Source: Isoetes taiwanensis (taxonomy: Eukaryota; Streptophyta; Lycopodiopsida; Isoetales; Isoetaceae). Taken from it: a stretch of DNA of 64,000 bases. Of this stretch, positions 1 to 11,374 are shown in pieces (position 1 is the first letter of the stretch; every line of letters starts with the position of its first letter). The stretch lies in assembly GCA_021234155.1 (NCBI GenBank), contig JAJEKV010000005.1, positions 10,720,572 to 10,784,571 on the forward strand, in the 5' to 3' direction. Below the pieces are notes generated by a model. That model was not told the origin of the DNA. It worked only from the letters and a program-made list of their open reading frames with translations, and did not search any database. A program made the position numbers and the translations under genes.

Positions 1-1347
1 TTAGAGCCCTGGCTTACTGAGCATGGGGGGGATGGCATACAGCTTTTGCACCAGGTCATCCGCCAGCTCATCTATGCGGACGATGTTGGCCTGCTGGCCC
101 ACACCCCAGAAGCTATGCAGTCTCACTTGGATGCCCTAGACACATTTTGTCAGGCTACAGACATGCGCGTGAATTTGGCCAAGACCAGGGTGGTTCTCAT
201 ATCCTCTTCACGTCACCCCATGCCTCCTGCACTCACATATCGGGGGGCACACGTGGGACGCCACGCCCACCTACAAGTACCTAGGGGTGGAGTTCCCCTC
301 CTCGCCTGGCCGGGAGGCATCTATCCGCCATGGTGGGTGCCAGGCCGAAAGCTTTTATGCCATGCGAACAACAGCCACCGTGGCGAGCTCTATGATTGGG
401 GCCATCCGGTCACATCTGTTTCGGGCACCGGTCGAGCTCGGTCCTTCATGACGGGTCGAGGTTTGGGGCCCGGCTGCCTCTTTGGCGACACTGGAATGAC
501 TTGGAGCAGTGCGAGAAGGCATTTTGGCACGGGCACTTGGGGTTAAACCTTCGGTCCCCTATCGATTCTCGCTGCGCAGAACCGGATTCTTGCCGCCACG
601 GGCAGCCCTTGATAGACACATCGTCTATTTTCAGAAAGTAGTTACTATGGGTGATGCTCGGCTCCCGCACCTGGCTTACACTGTGGCAATGGGTCCTCAG
701 CGGCTTAGGGCCTGTTGGAGGGGTAAGAGACATCAGTGGTTCGCCAGATGGAACGTGCGTGAGCAATGGGATCGCGCAGTAGGTGGACAAAGCGGCCGAT
801 CGTGGACAAATCATGGAGTACCTAGACGCTTGTTTCCTTGGCAAGCTCGGGACCCCCGCTCTAGAGCAGGTCAAAAACGGCCCATTACAAGGAGCACATC
901 AACCCGTGTTAGCCGGGGGTCCACAGCCTCTACTCGCTGCTCCCAGCCTGCCCGAAAAAGCGGACTCATTGCCTCCATTCGCACAGGTGCCCACCATCTT
1001 CGCGATCGAGGCAGGCGGTGGGGGAGCCCCGCCAGACGGGCTCTGTCGGGCTTGTCCAAACGGGTGCCATTGAGGATGAGTCTCACACTTTCCGAGTTGC
1101 CCAGCCTTTCACATCCGCCGGGCACGCTCCCTTAGTAATGCGGCCGGACTTGCCCTTACATTTTTCGATGAACACACCGGCCAAGATGCGTGCCACGGGT
1201 CATACATTTAGGAGGTCTTTGGACTGCGAGGTCACCTTTGCCCCCGCTGGCTGCTCGGCTGATTGGGCACTACTAAAAGCGGTGCATGATCAGATATATT
1301 TGGGTGTTTTCGCATTGTATATGTTGGGGCGCTTTGTCGCCAGTTGA
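1..1347 (+). pseudogene. LINE (non-LTR) reverse transcriptase, 3' part, decayed
   Basis: Remnant of a non-LTR retrotransposon polymerase. The first 230 bases encode the palm region with a YADD catalytic box (bases 73-84, in context LIYADDVGLLAHT), followed by a typical stretch ending NLAKTRVVLIS. Reading then jumps between all three frames to base 1347, so there are several frameshifts. The last part (about 1018-1340) has a Cys/His zinc-finger-like remnant seen near the C-terminus of plant LINEs (IEDESHTFRVAQPFTS). The 5' end lies outside the window. Related 3' ends occur on the minus strand at about 19.2-19.6 kb and 46.3-46.5 kb. Non-functional. Confidence 0.85.
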
Positions 1348-1500
1348 TTGCTGCCACGGTTTTTCCCTCGAAAACCCTTCGGGGCGGGGGTTTTTTAATC
1401 CGGGCAGTAATCCGCTTGCTGCATTTTTGTATTGGGTCCCATAGACCGATTGGTCTCCGTGGACGATAAAAGTACCTTCCTTCCTTCCTTCCTTCCTATC
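1348..1500 (+). repeat. LINE 3' UTR and CTTCC microsatellite tail
   Basis: The 3' untranslated region of the preceding LINE contains a G-rich/T-rich block (GGGGTTTTTTAATCC), then GGGTCCCATAGACCGATTGG. It ends with CTTCCTTCCTTCCTTCC (about 1476-1497) instead of poly(A). The same ordered blocks recur reverse-complemented at 19.2 kb and 46.3 kb, which defines the 3' terminus of the family. Confidence 0.75.
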
Positions 1501-1848
1501 TCGTGTAGAAAAATATTATGGTAATCAAAAAATTTGAAAAAATCATTTTGTTGCGACAGTTTGACTTTATGTAAACATGAATCTTTTGGTACTTGACCCC
1601 TCTGAGTTTGCTAGAGCATAACTTACAAGAATGGAGATATATATATTTTTAGGTAATTTTCTAGTGGACCATGACTGCCATATATGAACTCCTAGAAAGG
1701 GTTCGAATAGATTTTGTACCATTTTTATATTTTAAAGTAAACACTTCAAATGGACCATTTCTAGTCCATCACCTGACCACTCTAGTGTTAATTTTTCCGA
1801 CGGTATTGGATGGTGCCATATGGGAGCTGAGAAGGCATTGCATCAAAT
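1501..1848. other. Unassigned AT-rich DNA
   Basis: No gene, RNA or clear repeat recognised; low-complexity AT-rich sequence between the LINE tail and the palindrome cluster. Confidence 0.5.
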
Positions 1849-2010
1849 AGTATAAATTTATACCAGATGAGCTCAAGCGGTAGACAGAGAGAGAACTCTA
1901 TAAATTTATACTGTCGTGAGCTCAAGCGGTATAAATTTATACCATCACGGGAGCAGTATAAATTTATACCAAATTTTTTTACGAGATAAGCCAGGGTATA
2001 AATTTATATC
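1849..2010. repeat. Cluster of five TATAAATTTATA palindromes
   Basis: The 16-base palindrome GGTATAAATTTATACC occurs perfectly at 1928-1943. Near-copies lie at about 1849-1865, 1898-1912, 1955-1970 and 1995-2010, each with the TATAAATTTATA core. Two are preceded by GAGCTCAAGCGGT, so a longer unit of about 65 bases was also partly duplicated. Function is not evident; it could be a MITE remnant or a factor-binding array. Confidence 0.7.
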
Positions 2011-2089
2011 AGGAGCTCTCTCTATTGCCTCTTTTCAGCTCTCTCAATCGAATCTTCACCAGGTGGCAGGCCATAAATATTGCACCTCA

Positions 2090-2998
2090 TATCCTTGATG
2101 GATGCGTCACTGGATCCAATACAAGGCGCCATGCCGCCTCAACTCTTTCGTAACTGATTTTGCTGCTATTAAATGGGAGCACCCAAGCACTAGAAAGGAC
2201 AAAGCGTCCTGTCCGAAGCATTCTAGCAAGCGTGTAGCATAGGCTAGCAGTCTTCTGCTTCCTGCCATGATAAAGCACAAAATGTCGTGCACGAGCGAGA
2301 ATGTTTCAATTGTCCAGAACCACACAATTCTTTATCTCCCCTACACCGTAAAGAGCATAGAGGTTCTTACCTCGTTCCAACTGCTCAGGAGTCACTGCTT
2401 TCATGTGGTTCTTGAAGTGCATCTTGCCTATAACTTTAAGCCAGTAACCCAACATGCCCTCAAAGCAGTGTAAGTGGGTGTCTTTAAGAGCTTTGCAAAG
2501 AATCACGCCTCCTAGCGGCCTGTGATCCACCCAGTTCAGGGCATGTTTGAGGTGAATATTCAGAGCTGTAGGGGTGGTGATAGGCATCCTAAAGACACAC
2601 TGCAGTTGCAAATGGTCCAATTCAGATCCATGCTCAATAGACACCATGCAAGCCAAGCACTCACTCTCAAGAAGCTGACAGGTCCTGACGTACAAATCCT
2701 CCCATATATCATCTCCACCAATGCTAATTGTCACACTCAGATCAATTATAGTGGACTTCTCAGCAATCTCAGTCTTCTAGTCCGCAGGCTTCCCCCTTTT
2801 CACTAAATCTGCCTCTCTCTTTTCCTCCCTTTCTCTCCTCTCCCTCTCACGTTTTTCTGCCTTCTCCTTTTCTTTTCTTTTCTTTTCTTTGCTTTAATTC
2901 CTCCTTCTCTCTCTGCCTCTGTCTCTTCTTCTCCGCCTTCTCATCTTGCTCTCAGATTTTCAAAGCAACATCCTTCCTAGGCCTGCCCCTCTTCCTAG
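2090..2998 (-). pseudogene. HUH-type Rep-like (replitron-like) protein, decayed
   Basis: The longest open stretch is 2306-2734 (142 aa). It contains SIEHGSELDHLQLQCVFRM, where HLQ sits in the position of the HUH metal-binding motif. About 55 residues later comes EGMLGYWLKVIGKMHF, the place where related Reps carry a GYxxKD catalytic-tyrosine motif, then PEQLERGKNLYALYGVGEIK. A further piece (2090-2300, another frame) continues with YHGRKQKTASLCYTL and WVLPFNSSKISYERVEAAW. Upstream is a Lys/Glu-rich run (about 2800-2950) and an AT-hook-like RKRGRPRKD (about 2970-2996). Overall order matches HUH replication proteins of rolling-circle eukaryotic transposons as I remember them. The second H and the KD are altered, and there are frameshifts and stops. 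Identification is by motif memory, not alignment. Confidence 0.5.
2868..2893. repeat. TTTTC microsatellite
   Basis: Five to six tandem TTTTC units. In the minus-strand reading this encodes part of the Lys/Glu-rich stretch of the Rep-like remnant. Confidence 0.85.
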
Positions 2999-3351
2999 GA
3001 GCATGGGCACTGGCATCACATAGATCTGCAACAAGATGCAACAAGATGCAGGCTATTATCCTGACGAATTTTTAAGGGCTCAGATGACACCTCAACAAAG
3101 CTGCTTCTGTGAAAAATTGTGCCGCAGTCTAGCTTAATTGAATTCCTGATACACCTGGATGCAGCAGCTAAGCTACTCTCAGGTGGGCGTCCTTCCTCGT
3201 CTCCGCAAAAACCTGAACCAGACATCCTAGCCAAACGCTTCATCATGATGAAAACGTACCTACAGGAGGCTGTGTTAATGACGCGCTCTCTGCCATCGCT
3301 GCCATCCTCTTGTAGAAGTAGAAGACATAGAAACAGCCACCGGCAAATCCA

Positions 3352-3507
3352 AACTTGCCATCCCGCTAGAGCATCCGAAACCATGTGCAAATCCGCTGCA
3401 GATCTCCACGCAGTGGGGGACCACCGAACTTGCCATCCCGCTGGAGCAGATCCCAAACCATGTGCAGATCCGCTGCAGATCTCCACGCGGTGGGCGACCA
3501 CCGAACG
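3352..3507. repeat. Tandem duplication, period about 78 bp
   Basis: Two units beginning CTTGCCATCCCGCT, each containing CCATGTGCA, ATCCGCTGCAGATCTCCACG and ending in GACCACCGAAC. Differences are a few substitutions and short indels. Small open frames across it are repeat-derived. Confidence 0.8.
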
Positions 3508-3639
3508 GGCATGCTTCTGTCACCTAAGTTCTAGGCCATTAACAATTGTAGCGCTAGAAAAAAAAAAAACAAATCACAACCATTGGAAAAAATGGATGGC
3601 CACGCCCTTTTTGGAATTTCAAAATTGAAACCAGACAAC

Positions 3640-4800
3640 CTATAAAAATTGCGTAGTGGCTAGCGTAAAGAAACAATTATTTTTTATGTCATGTTTTGGC
3701 AAATGAGAACTTCAATTCCCTTGAAAGCAAGGTAAAGTATATCATCATCCCTTGTGATTTGGTCATTTAATATATGATTATTTCTTTCAGAGTGCTTGGA
3801 TGTCGAGACAATTAAGAGCATTTCAACACAATAAGCAATTGATGTGCTATGATCTTTCCTTCCTCTTTATTAATCCAGCAGTAGGGAATAGAATTACGAT
3901 GTTTTAGTTATCTGCTTTCCTAACTATTTGAATAACGAGTTTGCTTGAGATCGAGAATGACTATTTGAAAGATGGGTTTGACTTTATGATGTTTTAGTTA
4001 TATGCTATTTGAATAACCCTTCAATTCAATTCAATTATTTGAATAACGGGTTTGCTTTTGATGGAGAACGACTATTCGAATAATGGATTTGACGCCAATT
4101 AGTTTGGAGCATAGAGATGGAAGGATGGCCAACTTCAGTTTAATTTGAGCTCGATTCTATGCCTATACCATCAATCGTGGAACAAGTGCATCTGTAATGA
4201 AACATTCATGCATGAATGCGCCTGTAATGAAACATTCATTCATGAATGTGCCCGCATAAACTCCATGCAACCAACATACATCCAGATGAATCCTAACCCA
4301 AATTTGGCTTAATTGCAACCATGAAACTTATGCACACAAAGCATATGCTCCCCTCCACGAGCATAAGTCTCAGCTAATTCAATTCACTCAATTGTGCACT
4401 ATTCGGTTCATTGCTGCTTTTAGCAGCTGGCTGACTTCATATAAAAGGATACGTGCATTATGATTGCAGGAGCCAAATGCCATGAGAAAGAATTTGATTT
4501 AAAAACTTATATGCTGAGAGACAAATAAAAATGGAGATGAAATAATAAAAAGCATCTAAAGAGCTGCATACATACGGCAACAACTTCTTCTTTTCAAAAC
4601 CTAAGTGTTCCCATAAGGCAAAATCGTCTAAGAGCTGACATATACAGCTCTTTCCCTTTCCTTGCAAAACTAATGAGTGTTCCCATGTTTATTGCCTTCT
4701 TCGGAACTGTTTAATCTTCAACAACAATCAACATAATCTAAACCAGAGGTATAATGCTGCCAGAGTCTAGAGTCTGTGAGACATCCAAATCCAATCAATG
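3640..4800. other. Intergenic DNA 3' of NTF2
   Basis: No coding sequence recognised. Contains a short TTCAA array near 4019-4038 and a duplicated GCCTGTAATGAAACATTCAT unit near 4190-4250. Confidence 0.5.
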
Positions 4801-4847
4801 TTCATGCGTAATTAAGGCAATATCTGATCTTCATGCGTAATTAAGGC
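4801..4847. repeat. Local duplication at the NTF2 3' end
   Basis: TTCATGCGTAATTAAGGC occurs at 4801-4818 and again at 4830-4847. The second copy is the reverse complement of the last NTF2 codons (LNYA and stop); the first is a copy about 29 bases further downstream. Confidence 0.85.
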
Positions 4848-5477
4848 GAAAGATATCGTTGAAGACATAGAAACTAGATTGTGGGGAAGGAAGCAAGTGA
4901 AACATCTGCAAGACAAATGCGAAGTCATTCCTACATGCTAGGATCAAACATGTAGATAAATAAGATACTTGAACTGCCATGAACAATAGCTAAGCTACAT
5001 ATAGCATAGAAACTGTCCTGTTGCTGCATTTCAATGGAACTACTAGACTTAATGACAAGATTCAATCTAACATGACAAAACAGATCGTCAAAGAGACAAT
5101 CAACTTTTTTATAATAGACAACAATTGATAAAATTGTTATTTTAAATTTAGAAAAGAAGCAGCAGATGTAAAGCACTGACCTGACTAAATTTCAGAGAGT
5201 GATCTTCGCCAGGAAGCTTGAGACTGCCACTAACGAAAACTAGCACGCCACCAGGTACACCAGAGGGCTGGCAGTCCACAGTAGAAACCTGATGCTGGCA
5301 TTGCTGGAAAGGCAAAGAGTTGAGCTTGGCTGCAATGTTTTGGGCACCTTGGATCTTCTCGCCCTCAAAAGAAAGCATGGAGGTGTCCTGATACAGGCTT
5401 GCAAGGTTCGGTCTGTTGTTGTCAAACTGCGAATAATAGTGATCAACGAAAGCTTTGGCTATGGCGTCAGGATCCAT
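4831..5477 (-). CDS. NTF2: Nuclear transport factor 2 (NTF2), two exons, intact
   Basis: NTF2 is a small homodimeric carrier that returns Ran-GDP to the nucleus through FxFG nucleoporins. Exon 1 runs from the ATG at 5477 down to 5181 (99 codons): MDPDAIAKAFVDHYYSQFD at the start, then LASLYQDTSMLSFEGEKI and LKFSQ. It ends at a GTCAGT donor. Exon 2 (4905-4831) follows a TTGTCTTGCAG acceptor and encodes MFHLLPSPQSSFYVFNDIF and then RLNYA plus stop. The total is 123 aa, the usual length of plant NTF2, with no frameshift. The longer open frame upstream of MDPDA (to 5570) is most likely 5' UTR, because family members begin at this Met. This is the only confidently intact host gene in the window. 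Confidence 0.95.
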
Positions 5478-5696
5478 CGTGCCCGGCAGTTTGAGAATGG
5501 AACCGGAAGACGGAACCCTAGCTTTGCTAAACCCTTTCTCTAAGACCCTAAAAATAAAATAGGCAAGCACAAACGGTCATATTTTTTTTTAGCAGGGTGG
5601 CCTAACCTTGAGGTGCACGATTCCGTGCAATTCTAACCTATACACTTGTACGTCACGTGTAAGCCAAAAGCATTCACTTCTTCGAATTTCTCCTCA

Positions 5697-5822
5697 CTTG
5701 AGCGACCACAGGGGCAATCGATTTGCCCAGCCATATTATTATATCTACAAGAAACTTATCGCGGTGGCCTTGTTGCCCAACTATATTATCATATCTACAA
5801 GAAACTTATTGTGGCGGCCAAG
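5697..5822. repeat. Tandem duplication, period about 50 bp
   Basis: Two adjacent units each containing TTGCCCA, CTATATTAT or CATATTATT, and ATATCTACAAGAAACTTAT followed by a GGCGGCC/GCGGTGGCC stretch. No coding meaning. Confidence 0.7.
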
Positions 5823-5879
5823 GCCGCCGCGAACGTTTCTCTTCCCAGTGGTATGATAGAAAATTTAATAACATGTGGG

Positions 5880-6484
5880 ACTGTTGTCCATACCAGATGG
5901 CCTAACGTGCAACATCCTGTTATTCTACCAAGGTGATTAAGTTATAAATTTTTCTTTGAAATCGCATTTCAAATAGTAAGATTGGACGGGGCACTGATTA
6001 AGAAGCTTAAGGCGATTATTAGATGCAGCATAACTGTTATTCTGAAATGTTCTGATGCGAATCTGTTGGCATAATTGGCATTCTTGTGGTTTCAATCCTA
6101 GGTAGATACATTCTAATTGTATTAACTACTTTACAACAGCTTTAATAACATCTTAACTCTTTATAAGCGGCCAGTATATATTACTTTTGGTTCATTGTCC
6201 TTAGCATGAAGGTGTAGGGTAGTCCTTACTATGGAGACGTATTGCAATGTTGGTAAATTGCATAAGATTTTTATTTGGTTATGTACATTTGATATTCAAA
6301 TTTGTTTGGTAGTTACTCATGTTGACAAATTAAAAATATCACTTTTGTTTAGAGTAGGAATCATGTTTAGAGTTATTATTGATTAGATGTTGCATGTGGA
6401 TTATATACTGCATGTGATGGCTAACTTATTTCACTTTTTGTGAAATGCATGTGATGGCTAACTTCTTTCACTTTTTCTGAAAAG
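5880..6484. other. AT-rich DNA upstream of the MSH-like exon
   Basis: No exon recognised here; in particular, the Walker A segment expected just upstream of the next exon was not found. Contains a short duplication of GCATGTGATGGCTAACTT (about 6410-6470). Confidence 0.5.
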
Positions 6485-6629
6485 ATAGGAGCAGATGTTC
6501 CAGTTGAAAACTTTGAACTTTCACTAGTTGATAAATTATATGTGCGCATGGGGGCCAAATACCACATTATGGCTGCACAAAGTACATTTTTTGTAGAACT
6601 TTCTGAGACTGCTAATATGCTGGTATGTT

Positions 6630-8750
6630 TATACTAACGATACTGCATCTTAGATTTGGTGTTTACAAATGTGAAAATTCAAAGAACAAACGAACTCCTA
6701 ATAAGCATATTTGCATTTTGTACGAGTAGGGCAGAGACAGCAGCTATATATTTGTGACATAATAGTCTTAGAGTTCAATCACAAATTCCACACTATCAGT
6801 TCCCGCTTCAATATCTAGCATAATAACATGGGGTTGTCTTTGTGTTCTTTTACGCTTTTCAATATGGTTTTGCTATGATTTTATTGATGTATTCGTTTAA
6901 CTGTACTAAATAGTATTTCTAGAGTGCATCTTATTTTTTACCGTTGATTTAAAAAGAAAAAAATAGATCTACGGTTTTTTGTGCTGCTTCATTTTGTTTT
7001 TTTAAAACTGAGCATGTAGTGCTCGAGGCCCATTTAGGGTTTCAAAACCTGGCTTTTCTGTTCGGGCTTTGGAACACATCGTATCACCCTTCCGGCAGCT
7101 TATTCTGTCAGGTCTTCATCTGGTTTCTAGGTTGCATTGTCCTAACACGGATGTCTGCAAGGCCCTTTTTGAGGCATGAAAGTAGAGCTCTACCTCATTT
7201 TTGGATTGGATTCCGGTGTCAAAGCCCAGGCTGTAGAAATTCAAACCAAACCAAAGGAAGGAGCGGCTATGGGAAAGCATCAGTCTCTAGGATTGCAGAG
7301 CGCAGAACAGCTATGAAGCATGATCATATTCTTCCAGAAGGATGGCAAAACGTGGAGTCCCTAGTTGGATCACTCAAGTTGCAGCAGACACTGACAGGTA
7401 CTTTGAATTCCGTTTTGAATTGATGTAATGTTTGCTTTCAAATGATTCTTCTATCATGAAAAACGTCCATTACATGCCTTTAATTTCTGCTCTTAACCAT
7501 TTCTTGAAGAAGTCTCTTCATGCTAGTCATAGGCAAATTGGCAGATGTAATGCACAGGTGGCAGATGTAATTGCACATGTTTGAGATTTTTTTGCTGTAA
7601 TTGTTCTTCCAGATCCTTCCACACAGACTTAGTATGTCTAGCCTAGAGAGTTTACAAGTGCACAGGCCAGGTCACAGCGTACACTTATTGGTATTTCGAA
7701 TGCCATCTTCAGATGATGTAATGTTTGCATTTCAAATGGACCTCTTAAGAAGCTGGTTTAGTAAGTGCAGGTTGCAGCCGACCCCTTAAGAAGCTGGTTC
7801 AGAAACCCTTGTATTGTCAAGTGGTATGCTCCTCTTTGCTTACTAAAACCAGTTCTTGATGCAGGTAATTTGATGCAAGGAATTCTAGACCGAACTAAAG
7901 ATATTTCTCGAGGTAGTTATTTGAATCATTGTCTGCTTGTAGTTCACATTATGGCTTCAATGGGCATTTTCATTTGCAGAAGTTCTCAATTTTGTGGCAT
8001 CAATTCAGTGTCCTCCCTGTGCAATAAATTCTTGTCTCCTTGTACTCCACTTCATGGCTCTAGCGAGCATTCTGATATAGCAGGATGAGCCCCTGAAATT
8101 CTTTGTTCAGACAATGATATGCTTGCCTTGCAGAATTGTAGATAAACTGCATGCATCACTTCTCAACATCGTATGTCTATGATGCTTCTCCTATGCAGCA
8201 AATCCTTGTGTCCTTACAATTTTCTTTTTGGCTGGGACCAACAAATATTTTGATACGTAAATTCCATGGTTTTTGGCATCATGGAAAATTGTATTGACCT
8301 TCCATTATGTACAGCTCTTGAAAAGAGCAAAATGAGATACATTTTACTGCTTACATTGTTAATATTTATCAGCCTAAATTCTTTAGGTATAGAGCTTGTA
8401 CCAGCATATAATATGGGATTAGCTTTAGCATTTCGATCTGGCGTGCAAAAGGCATGGCAATTGGAGATCTGTCAAGAATTGACAAGGTGAAACTATTCCT
8501 AAGCTATAGATTAGACATGAAATATGAAGCTCGTTGCAGGTGTAATATTATTGTTCGGAGCAATATAAATAAAACAGTCTATATTAGATGTTCATACAAA
8601 GTAAAGCTCGCCATAGGCTATCTTGTGAAGATTCAACGAGCAAGCATAATCTCAAATAAGGTCACCTTTTTGTTTATACTCACTATGTTCAGCCATATTG
8701 GTCTAGTTAATAAAAGGCATTGATATTTTGGCATATCAGAGACTATCGTG
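6630..8750. other. Long intron-like interval, no confident gene
   Basis: Between the two MSH exons. Short open frames exist, for example near 7300-7420 (KHDHILPEGWQNVESLVGSL), which might be an exon remnant, but I do not recognise it. Confidence 0.4.
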
Positions 8751-8756
8751 TTGTAT

Positions 8757-8983
8757 CATATATCAATATGTAATGTTATACTAATGTTTTGCAATTGCTT
8801 TGGCGCCCAATATTTTGCAATTGCTCTGGCATGTGAAGTTATTTTTCGGAGTGTAGGAAGGTTGAGACGATTTATCATATACCAATATGTAATGTTTTAC
8901 TAATGTTTTGCAATTGCTTTGGCGCCAATATTTTGCAATTTCTCTGGCATGTGGAGTTATTATTTGGAGCGTAGGAAGGGTGT
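8757..8983. repeat. Tandem duplication, period about 121 bp
   Basis: Two units: TATCAATATGTAATGTT / TACCAATATGTAATGTT, each followed by ACTAATGTTTTGCAATTGCT, TTTGGCGCC, TCTGGCATGTG and GGAGTGTAGGAAGG or GGAGCGTAGGAAGG. Confidence 0.85.
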
Positions 8984-9057
8984 TATACATAAAGAAAATG
9001 GTTCATGTTAGATATTCATCACATATGTTCGTTCCCTGCACAATTCCCATTTTCAAG

Positions 9058-9490
9058 GGCCCGAAGGGCCCAAAAAAATTTAGAGTTAACACAGACCATT
9101 ACATCTAAGATATTTAAACTAAAATCCCTCGTAAACCCCCTTTGGTTTGGGTGCATATTCACACGGGGGGTTACGTAGGGCAGCGAGAGCCCCTAAAAAC
9201 TTACAATACATGTATAAAATTAACACCATTAAGTACATTCCCTCATACCTTATAGTATTTTACAAACCTCAATATACAGTATATAAAAACGTGTACGGGC
9301 ATACCCCACAAATGAGGATCGCTATGTATGGTCCAGATCGAGGAATAAAGGGCAAATATGCCTATGCGACAGCTCTCGATGCCCGGAGTAACCCCCCATG
9401 TGAATATGCACCCAAACCAAAGGGGGTTTACGGGGGATTTTAGTTTAAATATCTTAGATGTAATGGTATGTGTAATGATCTATGTTAAAA
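9058..9490 (-). mobile_element. Foldback element copy A (reverse orientation)
   Basis: Long terminal inverted repeats. The left arm runs from CCATTACATCTAAGATATTT (about 9098) through TAAACCCCCTTTGGTTTGGG and GTGCATATTCACA. The right arm is its complement (about 9380-9463). The interior reads as the reverse complement of the copy at 63.2-63.5 kb (shared AGTACATTC, GATCGCTATGTATGGTCCAG, TACCCCACAAATGAGGATCG). Outer flanks include GGGCCCAAAAAAATTT. No protein is encoded, so it is non-autonomous. It sits in the MSH-like intron. Confidence 0.85.
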
Positions 9491-10349
9491 GTAGAGGAAG
9501 TGCACTTCTGTTGTCTAAAAAACTTAGTGGTCATCTGGTTCTACATTGTCTGTCCACATTATCTTGCATCTGTTTCTAAGCAAATTTTCTTTTTCTATGT
9601 GTAGAACATGGATGAAGCTCCAGAGCAAAGCTTTTGTTTATTTGGTTGTGGGCTTCAGGATAGTAATTTATTGTCCTTGCTTCACGTTCAGAGTCATGCA
9701 ACAAAAAACTCTGTTGTTGCATTGGATGAGCTTGGTCAAGGTACATCAACATCAGATGGCCAGGCTATTGTGGCATGCAATTCTTCAACATCTAGCACAT
9801 AATGTTGGCTGTTGTGGGCTGTTTTCTTCTCACTATCATCGGCTTGCTTACGACCACTCAAATGATCCTTGTGTAAGAGACGTTTGTTGTGTGATGGAGA
9901 TCTATGAACTAGTACCTTACATTACAAATAACTTCATCAAAAAACCATACCGAAGAAAGGAAAGACTAGTTGGATATGATGCCCAATGCATACCAACCAA
10001 CTTAAGATAGAAGACTCCATAAATTTCTAACAATACAAAAAAATACAGAAGATTATGGCACAAATGGACGTAAAAACAAAGCCCGTGTCTTTGTGGTTAA
10101 TCTCCAAAACATAAGATACTATGCCTACCCTTTTTCTTTTATTGCTGGGTACCAGCGTTTGACCATATGAAGTGTTGAATATCATATGCATACTTGCCAT
10201 TCGCAAAAGTATACCGTATTGAATTCTTATCATTTCTAAGTCAATAGATAAATGGTCACAACCACCAGCAAGCAGAGACTGCATTGCTAAAAGCCATGTT
10301 CAGTAACAGCAACTTCAAATTCGTGGGCATTTCCAGCTAGTCTGCCTGC

Positions 10350-11374
10350 CATAGTTGGCATAGAACGGCGTTCTATGCCATTATAACGGCAGAACGCCGT
10401 AATGAGACATCAGCCTCGTGTGCCGTGCCCATGACAAAAATTTGGGATTTTTTGGTGTTGGCAAGAACGTCGTGCGGAACGGCAGTTCTGCCCCAAATTC
10501 CACCGTTCTCAGGCAGAGAGAACGCCAAACTAAGACTTACCACCAAAATTGATTGAAGATTACCGTTTATTTTCCGATTCTGGGGGAGGTATTTGCCAAC
10601 CGGATGAATGCAGCTGCTATCTTCTATATTCGGACCTGCAATATCGCATTTTGTGGCACCAACTCGCATCTGCTGCTACTCAATTTCAGCGCCTGAGGTA
10701 TGCTTTAGGTTATTGATGTATGAATCTTCTTTGCAAAATTCTCTCACGCACACAACGAAGCAAACGTGATCATTTTCTGCTATCAACAAGCTTTTTTTGG
10801 CGAATGCCACACCGAGACATCCCAGACCCATTCCTGTGTTCATTATAAATTTTACATTAAAAAAGATTGGTACTTTCACAGTTTGCTACAAGTTCATAGT
10901 GTGAGTTACAGTCTGATGAGTTTATAGAATTCAAATTTGGCAAAAGAATATTGATTTCAATGTATTCTTGAATGCCTTTCCTTGAATCCCATCTTCCTAC
11001 ATGTAGACACATAAATCTGTGCAACATGCATGCAATAAGAAACAAAAGCCCTGAAAGAAATTTGATGCATAGAACATGCATAAAATGATTGTAATTATTG
11101 ACAACATCTTTCACTTTGAATGTTTATTGAAGTACATTTATTTATTTATTATAAAAGTTATGCACTGTTCAACTGCATTCATGCTTTTTATGCATTTTGA
11201 GACTTTGTTGTTATGAATTAACATATTTGGACGTCATATTCTGAAGTATTTCAATGTTTATGATCATTTTAAGTACTTTTTTTAAATGCCTTTCCGTTCC
11301 GTTCGAATGAGGTAGCCGTGCCCGTTCCTTAAGGCTTGCCGTTCCTAAAACTGTTCCGTTCTATGCCAACTATG
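10350..11374. mobile_element. Non-autonomous hAT-like element with 8-bp TSD
   Basis: Terminal inverted repeats CATAGTTGGCATAGAACGG (10350-10368) and its exact complement ending at 11374. They are flanked by the direct 8-bp duplication CTGCCTGC at 10342-10349 and 11375-11382. An 8-bp target duplication and short TIRs are the hAT signature. The 1025-bp interior has no transposase; near the left end is a second internal hairpin (GAACGGCGTTC region). Confidence 0.9.

Larger units (their letters stand above)
6485..9905 (+). pseudogene. MutS homologue (MSH6/MSH7-like) ATPase fragment
   Basis: Two recognisable exons of the mismatch-repair MutS ATPase domain. Exon A (6485-6622) encodes IGADVPVENFELSLVDKLYV, then RMGAKYHIMAAQSTF and ELSETANML. 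It has an AG acceptor and a GTATGT donor. Exon B starts after TTCAG at 9692 and encodes the Walker B/D-loop region NSVVALDELGQGTSTSDGQA. A frameshift then moves reading to ILQHLAHNVGCCGLF and SSHYHRLAYDHSNDP before homology ends near 9890. The intron of about 3 kb contains a foldback element. Walker A (GPNMGGKST) and the N-terminal DNA-binding domains are missing, and GRGTS has become GQGTS. Exon phases fit perfectly, so this came from a genomic, not processed, copy. Confidence 0.85.

Noticed and set aside
9147-9443. 98-codon frame inside the foldback element
   Set aside because: Composed of the arms and shared interior; the homologous copies do not keep the frame.
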